Positions 8,768-13,710 of a stretch of DNA of 25,646 nt are shown here, in pieces; within the stretch, counting starts at the first letter, position 1; the number at the start of each line of letters is the position of its first letter. Source of the stretch: Pseudomonadota bacterium (lineage in GTDB: Bacteria > Myxococcota > Polyangia > Polyangiales > Polyangiaceae); assembly GCA_023419055.1 (NCBI GenBank), contig JAEZYO010000229.1, forward strand, positions 1 to 25,646. Direction: 5' to 3'. Position numbers and translations under genes: made by a program. The notes under the pieces were generated by a model that ran no database searches, was not told where the DNA came from, and was given only the letters and a program-made list of their open reading frames with translations.

Positions 8768-9484
8768 TTGGCCCACCGCACCATCATCGTCGGCGACGTC
8801 CACGGATGCGCTGCCGAAGTCAAAGATCTCCTCCACCGGCTCGCGTTCGGATCCGACGACCGGCTCGTGTTCGTCGGTGATCTCGTGAACAAGGGTCCAG
8901 ATTCGAGTGGGGTCTTGCGGCTCATGCGAGAGCTCGGCGCGCGCTCCGTGCTCGGCAATCATGAACACCGGCTCATCGGCGCGCGTGTGGCACGCCGGCA
9001 AGGGCAAGCTGGGCCACGCCTCAACCCCCTTCAGGAACAGCTGGTCCGAACGTTCACCGAAGAAGAGTGGCAACAGCTCGAGTCGATGCCCCTGAAGATC
9101 GACCTTCCGGAACACGGGATTCGCGTCGTGCACGCCGGTGTCGTTCCCGGCGTGCCTTTCGAGGAGCTCGATGTGCGGACCGTGACACGAATGCGCTCCA
9201 TCAAGCCCGACGGCACGCCGAGCGACAAGTGGGGCACCCTTTGGGGCTCGCTCTGGTCAGGGCCGCCGCACGTCGTGTTTGGGCACAACGCCAGGAAGTT
9301 TCCTCAACTTCATCCGGCCGCCACGGGGCTCGACACCGCGTGCGTCTACGGTGGCAAGCTGACGGCCCTGGTGCTCGAGCAAGGGCAAGAGCCTCCGCCT
9401 CCCGCCGAGCGAGAGAGCGTGCTCGTGTCGGTCGACGCCCGTCGCGTCTACGAAGACTACGGACAGCCCCTCCCGGTCGACTGA
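8768..9484 (+). CDS. PPP-family metallophosphatase (ApaH/serine-threonine phosphatase-like)
   Basis: The 238-residue cytoplasmic protein carries the ordered phosphoprotein-phosphatase metal-binding motifs: GDVHG (9-13), GDLVNKGPDS (37-46), GNHE (63-66), VHAG (121-124) and FGHN (171-174). The terminal DTACVYGGKLTAL block is common in small bacterial ApaH-like enzymes. It probably hydrolyses phosphomonoesters or dinucleoside polyphosphates using two metal ions; the substrate cannot be decided from sequence. TTG at 8768 is used because an in-frame TGA lies at 8726-8728, no ATG or GTG is available between, and the first motif begins only nine codons later. A GAGG lies very close (8763-8766), so the start is less certain than the function. 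It ends 3 nt from the convergent Uma2-family gene. Confidence 0.85.
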   Translation: MAHRTIIVGDVHGCAAEVKDLLHRLAFGSDDRLVFVGDLVNKGPDSSGVLRLMRELGARSVLGNHEHRLIGARVARRQGQAGPRLNPLQEQLVRTFTEEEWQQLESMPLKIDLPEHGIRVVHAGVVPGVPFEELDVRTVTRMRSIKPDGTPSDKWGTLWGSLWSGPPHVVFGHNARKFPQLHPAATGLDTACVYGGKLTALVLEQGQEPPPPAERESVLVSVDARRVYEDYGQPLPVD

Positions 9485-9487
9485 CGC

Positions 9488-10288
9488 TCAGCGCAGCTTG
9501 TCCTCGAGCTCCCGCAGTCGCTGCTCGAGCTCTTGCACTCGCTTCCGTTCCTGCTCGGCGCGTTCGCGCTCCCGCTCGGCGCGTTCGCGCTCCTGCTCGG
9601 CGCGTTCGCGCTCCTGCTCGGCGCGTCCGCGCTCCTGCTCGGCGCGTTCCTGGGCCGTCGGTAGAGCCCGACCTTCCGTGTCGAGCCAGCGCACGAAGTA
9701 CCTGTCCTGATTTCGGTACCGGGTTCGGCGCAGGCCGAGCTTCAAGCCGAGAGGAGCGACGAGGAAGTCGCCGTGCTCGTCGGGAACGAGCGCCTCGTAG
9801 TCTAGACGGGACGCTCCGAGACCGAAGCCCTCGAGCTTTTCGGTGTCGGGATCGAAGATGAAGTACGCCGGCGTGCGCCAGATTCGAGAATAGATTCGCT
9901 TCTTCTCGCCGCGATCGACGTGAGCCGTGCTCTTCGAGGTGATCTCGATCACCACGTCGGGGAGCCGGCCGCCTTCTTCCCACGCTACCCAGCTCTTTCG
10001 ATCCTTGCGCCCCTTGCCCTCTTCGACGTCGAGCACCACGAACACGTCCGGCCCGCGGAAGTCGTTCCGTTTGATCTGTTGCTCGCTGAAGTAGACGAAC
10101 ATGTTCCCCCCGACGAACACGTCGGGGCGCTCCCCGTAGTGGTCGATGAGCGAGTCTTTCAGGAGCGCGTCTTGCGCGTCGTGAAACACCGACTCCATCG
10201 GCTCACCGTCTTCCGACGGCAGGTCGTCTTGACCGGGCAGCCCTTTGCCAGCCCAGAGCGAGGGGTCCAGCATCGCCAGACTTGTCAT
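9488..10288 (-). CDS. Uma2-family (DUF820) putative endonuclease with heptad-repeat tail
   Basis: The 266-residue protein contains a Uma2-type PD-(D/E)xK nuclease-like domain (about residues 30-200). Asp81 in RGPDVFVV, Glu115 in PDVVIEITSKST, Lys119, Asp125 and downstream Lys and Tyr residues match the family pattern. The biological role of Uma2 proteins is poorly known and they are often present in many copies per genome. Residues 215-250 are tandem seven-residue repeats of the RAEQERE type, followed by leucine-containing heptads, predicting a charged coiled coil or helix at the C-terminus. ATG 10288 has AGAGGT 7 nt upstream, inside a perfect hairpin. The gene is divergent from rsmE and convergent with the phosphatase gene. 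No toxin-antitoxin partner is adjacent. Confidence 0.82.
   Translation of the reverse strand: MTSLAMLDPSLWAGKGLPGQDDLPSEDGEPMESVFHDAQDALLKDSLIDHYGERPDVFVGGNMFVYFSEQQIKRNDFRGPDVFVVLDVEEGKGRKDRKSWVAWEEGGRLPDVVIEITSKSTAHVDRGEKKRIYSRIWRTPAYFIFDPDTEKLEGFGLGASRLDYEALVPDEHGDFLVAPLGLKLGLRRTRYRNQDRYFVRWLDTEGRALPTAQERAEQERGRAEQERERAEQERERAERERERAEQERKRVQELEQRLRELEDKLR
9539..9646 (-). repeat. In-frame 21-bp tandem repeats within the Uma2-family gene
   Basis: About five 21-bp units, with a core like GCGCGTTCGCGCTCCTGCTC on the plus strand, encode heptads of the RAEQERE type. Units differ by single substitutions. A repeat of exactly 21 bp preserves frame, so copy number could change by slippage or recombination without truncating the protein. 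Confidence 0.8.
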
Positions 10289-10295
10289 TTAACAC

Positions 10296-10313
10296 ACCTC
10301 TCATTTCAGAGGT
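10296..10313 (-). promoter_or_regulatory. Hairpin sequestering the Shine-Dalgarno of the Uma2-family gene
   Basis: On the minus strand the leader reads ACCTCT, a 6-nt loop, then AGAGGT, 7 nt before the ATG at 10288. The arms are perfectly complementary over 6 bp. The 3' arm is the ribosome-binding sequence, so folding would hide it. This may tune translation; no ligand or trans-factor is implied. Confidence 0.45.
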
Positions 10314-10400
10314 AGGTCGGCTCCTCCGGCGTACGGTTGCGTGCTAATTCGGATCGCTCCTCGTCATGGCTTGCTCGTCGAGCCGGGTTTCCATTTCGTA

Positions 10401-11138
10401 ATGTCTCGCCCCCTCCGCCTCTTCGTCCCTGCGCTCTTCGAAGGCGAGCTCGAGCTCTCGGATGAAGGCGCTCACTATGCGCTCAGGGTGCATCGGGTGG
10501 CAGTAGGGGACGAGCTCGTGCTCTTCGATCCGAGCACCTGCACCGAAGCGGACGCGATCGTGACTCGAACGTCGCGCGACAAGCTACGTTGCCGGACTCG
10601 CGCGCTGCGAGAGGGCAGGCGCGCGACGCTCGGCGCCCGCCTCGTCCAGTGCGTCGGCAAGGGTGACAAGGTGGACGAGGTGATTCGCGCGGCGACCGCG
10701 CTCGGCGTCGCCGCCGTCACGCTCGCGGAAAGCGAGCGCACCGTCGTCAAGCTTACCGATCGCGAGCGCGCGCAGGCCAGGCTCGAGAGGTGGCGTGGGA
10801 TCGCGCTCGACGCCGCACGCCAGTCGGGCCGCGGTGACTTGCCCGAGATTTCCGGGCCGTTCGCGTTCGGTGAGGCGCTGTCCCGTGAAGGCGAGGGCGC
10901 GCTCAAGATCTGCCTCCAGCCGCGCGCGGCAGTTCGTTATGGCGACCTCCTCTCGACCAGAGCGGGGCCCGTGACGTTGCTCGTGGGACCGGAGGGCGGG
11001 TTCTCGGAGAACGAGCTTGCGCTCGCGCAAGAGCAGGGCTTCACGCCCGCGAGCTTCGGCGACTTCGAGCTCAGGACGGAGCTCGCCGGTGTGGCGGCGC
11101 TCGGCGCGATCCTGGCGCTTCAGCCGGCGCGCACCTGA
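10401..11138 (+). CDS. rsmE: 16S rRNA (uracil1498-N3)-methyltransferase RsmE
   Basis: The 245-residue protein matches the RsmE family, SPOUT-class enzymes that methylate N3 of U1498 in 16S rRNA using SAM. An N-terminal PUA-like region (LRLFVP and then [15 protein letters not shown]) precedes the SPOUT domain. The domain contains [26 protein letters not shown], the [13 protein letters not shown] knot segment (about residues 215-227) and the terminal [15 protein letters not shown]. The last segment is a slightly altered form of the usual LRTETA-type motif. ATG 10401 is favoured because family members begin just before this FVP segment. A GTG 20 codons upstream (10341) would add non-conserved residues. 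No strong ribosome-binding site precedes either start. The 3' end overlaps the convergent B12-binding gene by 19 nt. Confidence 0.92.
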   Translation: MSRPLRLFVPALFEGELELSDEGAHYALRVHRVAVGDELVLFDPSTCTEADAIVTRTSRDKLRCRTRALREGRRATLGARLVQCVGKGDKVDEVIRAATALGVAAVTLAESERTVVKLTDRERAQARLERWRGIALDAARQSGRGDLPEISGPFAFGEALSREGEGALKICLQPRAAVRYGDLLSTRAGPVTLLVGPEGGFSENELALAQEQGFTPASFGDFELRTELAGVAALGAILALQPART

Positions 11139-11527
11139 ACGTTCTGCTTTACCCAGCCGACGATCGACTCGAGCGGCGTGCCCGGCAAGAAGATCTTCTT
11201 TATGCCCTGCTCTTCGAGCGGAGCGATATCACCCTCGGGAATGATTCCTCCGCCGAACACCACGATGTCTCCCCCGCCGCGCTCCTCGAGTGAGCGGACC
11301 ACGGCCGGAAAGAGAGTGTTGTGCGCGCCGCTCAGGATCGAGAGACCGACAGCGTCCACGTCTTCCTGAACGGCTGCCTCCGCGATCATCTCGGGGGTTT
11401 GATGCAGCCCGGTGTAGACGACCTCGAACCCCGCGTCTCGGAGCGCGGCGGCGACGACCTTGGCACCCCGGTCGTGGCCGTCGAGGCCCGGCTTGGCGAT
11501 GAGGACGCGGATACGGGGAGCAGTCAT
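11120..11527 (-). CDS. Stand-alone cobalamin-binding domain (methylmalonyl-CoA mutase C-terminal type)
   Basis: The 135-residue protein is essentially a single Rossmann-like B12-binding domain. Asp16-x-His18-x-x-Gly21 (in LDGHDRG) supplies the lower cobalt ligand, [10 protein letters not shown] (63-72) contacts the nucleotide tail, and FGGG followed by LPGT (113-116) completes the fold. It resembles the C-terminal domain or small subunit of methylmalonyl-CoA or isobutyryl-CoA mutase. No catalytic subunit is encoded nearby, so its partner must be elsewhere. ATG 11527 is the furthest upstream start: an in-frame stop lies at 11540-11542. No good Shine-Dalgarno is visible. Its last 19 nt overlap rsmE on the opposite strand. 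Confidence 0.88.
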   Translation of the reverse strand: MTAPRIRVLIAKPGLDGHDRGAKVVAAALRDAGFEVVYTGLHQTPEMIAEAAVQEDVDAVGLSILSGAHNTLFPAVVRSLEERGGGDIVVFGGGIIPEGDIAPLEEQGIKKIFLPGTPLESIVGWVKQNVQVRAG

Positions 11528-11618
11528 GACGTGTGAGGTTCAGCTTAGTCCGTGGGTGCTCGGCCGCGGAGCGTGGGCTTTCGAACACGACGCCCGACGA
11601 GGTTTTCTTGGCCACGAG

Positions 11619-11638
11619 CGGCATTTCGTCGGCATTTC
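11619..11638. repeat. Direct repeat CGGCATTTC with 11-bp period
   Basis: CGGCATTTC occurs at 11619-11627 and again at 11630-11638, separated by two bases. The one-helical-turn spacing would suit a dimeric DNA-binding protein, but only two short copies are present and no regulator is known. Confidence 0.25.
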
Positions 11639-11681
11639 AGCGAAGAGCTAGCGCGGAACGCAGGTTGCTGAACGGCGGGCC

Positions 11682-11777
11682 ATGTGGATCGTCGCCCTCT
11701 TGCCCAGCTTGATCGCGCTCGGGCTCTTCTTTGGGACACTGGCTATCCGGCCGACAAGGGAAAGGCTGATCAGGTGA
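11682..11777 (+). CDS. Possible 31-residue single-pass membrane peptide
   Basis: An ATG opens a 31-codon frame ending in TGA at 11775-11777. Its product has an uninterrupted hydrophobic core from Trp2 to about Ile22, followed by a basic tail (RPTRERLIR). This resembles small single-helix membrane proteins. Against it: no strong Shine-Dalgarno (only GGCGGG nearby), no homologue known to me, and a chance hydrophobic frame of this size is not rare. It lies about 180 nt before mraZ on the same strand and upstream of the proposed mraZ promoter. Confidence 0.25.
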   Translation: MWIVALLPSLIALGLFFGTLAIRPTRERLIR

Positions 11778-11781
11778 TCAG
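11766..11781. promoter_or_regulatory. 16-bp inverted repeat CTGATCA-GG-TGATCAG
   Basis: Perfect 7-bp arms (11766-11772 and 11775-11781) flank a GG centre, each containing the palindrome TGATCA. It lies about 64 bp upstream of the proposed -35 element of the dcw operon. This is a typical size for a dimeric repressor or activator site, but the binding protein is unknown. Confidence 0.35.
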
Positions 11782-11844
11782 GTAAGTGTCGGTGTCCTTT
11801 ACAGAAGTTGAAGTAATTTCTCAAGCTTTCGACACCCCCGATTG

Positions 11845-11874
11845 TTGACAGACCGGCCTTCTGACCCGTAGCTT
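11845..11874 (+). promoter_or_regulatory. Candidate sigma-70-type promoter of the dcw operon
   Basis: A perfect TTGACA (11845-11850) is followed after 18 bp by TAGCTT (11869-11874), a weak -10 hexamer. Transcription would start near 11881, just before the GTGGG repeats and about 75 nt before mraZ. The -35 match is strong and the -10 match is poor. Confidence 0.4.
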
Positions 11875-11885
11875 CGCCCTCGTCA

Positions 11886-11930
11886 GTGGGAAGAAGTGGG
11901 CTTGAGTGTCAAGCCCGCCCATCGAGTGGC
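11886..11930 (+). promoter_or_regulatory. MraZ-box-like operator (10-bp-periodic GTGGG repeats)
   Basis: GTGGG occurs at 11886 and 11896, GTGTC at 11906 and GTGGC at 11926, all in one 10-bp register; the 11916 position (CGCCC) is degenerate. MraZ proteins of E. coli and Mycoplasma bind GTGG/TGGGN-type repeats at about 10-bp spacing next to their own gene. The site lies between the candidate promoter and mraZ, so autoregulation of the operon by MraZ is the likely role. Confidence 0.6.
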
Positions 11931-11957
11931 AAAGAAGTACAGGATCCGAAGGCAAGC

Positions 11958-12404
11958 ATGTTCCGCGGGCAGTTCGTACACAGCGTTGACGCGAAGGGTC
12001 GCGTCAGCCTGCCCGCGCGCTTCCGCGACGTGCTCGTCTCCGACGGCGACGCACGCTTCGTCCTGACTCCAGCGCTCTTCGACCCCTGCCTGCACCTTTA
12101 CCCGATGCGCGCCTGGGAGGAGTTCGAGAAGAAAATGCTCGAGCTCCCGACCCTGGAGCGCAACGCGGTGCGCTTCCGGCGCATGTACGTTTCGGCGGCG
12201 GTCGAGTGCGAGCTCGACGGCTCCGGGCGCGTGCTGGTACCGACGCACCTCCGCGAGCGCGCTTCGCTCGAGAAGGAAGTCTTGTGGGCGGGAATGGGGC
12301 GCATTCTCGAGCTCTGGTCGAAGACCGAGTGGGATCGCGCGCTCACGCTCACGAGCGAGGAACAAGCCGAGTTTCGGCTGGCGATGGAGCAGATCAAGAT
12401 ATGA
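11958..12404 (+). CDS. mraZ: Transcriptional regulator MraZ
   Basis: The 148-residue protein has two AbrB/MazE-like MraZ half-domains. The first carries the signature HSVDAKGRVSLPARFRDVL (about residues 8-26), the second VECELDGSGRVLVPTHLRE. MraZ forms ring-shaped oligomers that bind repeats upstream of the division and cell wall cluster and control it. ATG 11958 is chosen because the family starts M-F-R-G at this point and GAAGG lies 5 nt upstream. An in-frame earlier start at 11886 would lie inside the operator and add unrelated residues. It is the first gene of the operon and its TGA overlaps the rsmH ATG (ATGA). Confidence 0.95.
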   Translation: MFRGQFVHSVDAKGRVSLPARFRDVLVSDGDARFVLTPALFDPCLHLYPMRAWEEFEKKMLELPTLERNAVRFRRMYVSAAVECELDGSGRVLVPTHLRERASLEKEVLWAGMGRILELWSKTEWDRALTLTSEEQAEFRLAMEQIKI

Positions 12405-13360
12405 CGGCGGCGCTCATGCTCGAAGACCAAGGTCCCGAATTCGCCCACGTGCCGGTGCTCTTGCGCGAGGTGCTGTCGTTCCTCGCCCCGAGGAGCGGCG
12501 GCCTCTACGTGGACGCGACCGCAGGCGGCGCCGGTCACTCGGCGAGCCTGCTCCGCGCCTGCCCGGACGCGCGGCTCATCGCCTTCGATCGCGATCCGCT
12601 CGCGGTGCGCGTGGCGACGGAGCGCCTCGCCGAGTTCGGCGATCGTGCCCGGGTGGTGCACTCTAGCTTCGATCGGATGGAGGAGGAGCTCGCGGCGCTC
12701 GGCGTGGGTCAGGTCGACGGCGTCCTCGCCGACCTCGGGGTCAGCTCGGCGCAGCTCGACGACCGCGAGCGCGGCATGAGCTTCCGCGCGAGCGGGCCGC
12801 TCGACATGCGCATGGACCCGACCCAAGGCGAGACCGCGCTCGAGCTCATCCAGCGCCTCGACCAGGACGACCTCGCGAACGTGATTTACGAGCTCGGCGA
12901 CGAGCGGCGCTCGCGCCGCGTCGCGCGCTGCATCAAGCAGGCCCTCGAATCGGGTGAGCTCAACGACACCCTCGATCTCCGCCGCGCGGTCGTGCGGGCG
13001 GTCGGTCCGCGGCGGGTGGGCGGAGTCGACCCGGCGACCCGTACCTTCCAGGCGCTCCGCATGGCGGTGAACGGAGAGCTCGATCAGCTGACGGCCCTGC
13101 TCGATCAGGCGCAGCGAGTCCTCGCGCCGAGCGGCGTGCTTTGCATCATCAGCTTCCACTCGCTCGAGGACCGCGCGGTCAAGCGCGAGTTCCAGAAACG
13201 AGAGCGCTGGGAACGACTCTCGGGCAAGCCGGTCCAAGCCGGCGCGGAAGAGGTTTCGACGAACCCGCGCGCTCGCAGCGCGAAGCTGCGCGCCGCCCGG
13301 CTGAAGCCGAGCGACGTCGAGCCGCAGGCTCCGGAGAGCGAGGAAGAGGAAAGCGCGTGA
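12401..13360 (+). CDS. rsmH: 16S rRNA (cytosine1402-N4)-methyltransferase RsmH (MraW)
   Basis: The 319-residue enzyme methylates N4 of C1402 in 16S rRNA with SAM. Family signatures appear in order: HVPVLLREVL (16-25), the SAM loop DATAGGAGHS (38-47), FDRDP, LADLGVSSAQLD, a GPLDMRMD block, ATRTFQALRMAVN, ISFHSLEDRAVK and NPRARSAKLRAA near the end. The length is typical, with a short acidic tail. The start is the ATG overlapping the mraZ stop at 12401-12404; earlier in-frame sequence reads through mraZ and is not conserved. ftsL begins in a GTGA overlap at the 3' end. Confidence 0.95.
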   Translation: MTAALMLEDQGPEFAHVPVLLREVLSFLAPRSGGLYVDATAGGAGHSASLLRACPDARLIAFDRDPLAVRVATERLAEFGDRARVVHSSFDRMEEELAALGVGQVDGVLADLGVSSAQLDDRERGMSFRASGPLDMRMDPTQGETALELIQRLDQDDLANVIYELGDERRSRRVARCIKQALESGELNDTLDLRRAVVRAVGPRRVGGVDPATRTFQALRMAVNGELDQLTALLDQAQRVLAPSGVLCIISFHSLEDRAVKREFQKRERWERLSGKPVQAGAEEVSTNPRARSAKLRAARLKPSDVEPQAPESEEEESA

Positions 13361-13710
13361 AGAACGAGAACGTGTTCCTCACCCTCTGGACCCTGGCGGT
13401 CGCCGCCGCGACGACCGCGTTCGTGCTGCAGCTCTCGCTCAGGGTCCGCTCGGTCGAGCTCGGTTACGAACTCGGGCGTTCGCACGCGCACCTCGAGCGC
13501 CTGCGCGAGGTGAGGCACGTGCTCGAGCTCGAGCTCGCGAGCCACAAGACGCCCGAGCGCGTCGAGTTCGTGGCTCGTACCCTGCTCGGGATGAGCGAGC
13601 CCGAGGCGGAGCGCGTCTTCCCGGTCGGCGCGATGCCGAGCGAGCCGTCCCCGTTGAGCTCGAGCACCGCCAAGCTCGAGCGCCCCGCCGAGGAGGCGGC
13701 GTCGCCGTGA
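13357..13710 (+). CDS. ftsL: Cell division protein FtsL-like
   Basis: The 117-residue protein has a short cytoplasmic N-terminus, one membrane helix (about residues 6-26) and a periplasmic helical region. The helical region (about 30-90) has leucine/valine spacing typical of the FtsL coiled coil and contains a TPERVEFVARTLLGM segment. A low-complexity Ser/Pro/Glu tail follows. FtsL joins FtsB and FtsQ at the septum and activates FtsW/FtsI. Identification rests on topology, size and position between rsmH and ftsI, because FtsL sequences diverge strongly. The GTG start overlaps the rsmH stop (GTGA, 13357-13360), with AGAGGAAAGC just upstream. Confidence 0.85.
   Translation: MKNENVFLTLWTLAVAAATTAFVLQLSLRVRSVELGYELGRSHAHLERLREVRHVLELELASHKTPERVEFVARTLLGMSEPEAERVFPVGAMPSEPSPLSSSTAKLERPAEEAASP

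Larger units (their letters stand above)
11528..11957. other. 430-bp intergenic region between the B12-binding gene and mraZ
   Basis: This is the only stretch over 300 bp without a clear gene. It separates divergent transcription units and becomes less GC-rich toward 11760-11850. It contains a spaced direct repeat, a possible tiny membrane-peptide gene, a 16-bp inverted repeat, a likely promoter and an MraZ-type operator, each listed separately. I saw no tRNA or recognised riboswitch. Confidence 0.7.

Noticed and set aside
9539..9646. CRISPR-like array
   Set aside because: The repeats are contiguous 21-bp units without spacers and encode protein heptads.
11886..11957. Longer mraZ starting at 11886
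   Set aside because: The extra 24 residues are not conserved in the family and coincide with the GTGGG operator repeats; 11958 has a good ribosome-binding site.
12206..12400. Earlier start for rsmH inside mraZ
   Set aside because: The extra residues are mraZ in another frame; the ATGA overlap start directly precedes conserved RsmH sequence. The same reasoning excludes early starts for murD, murG and murC.
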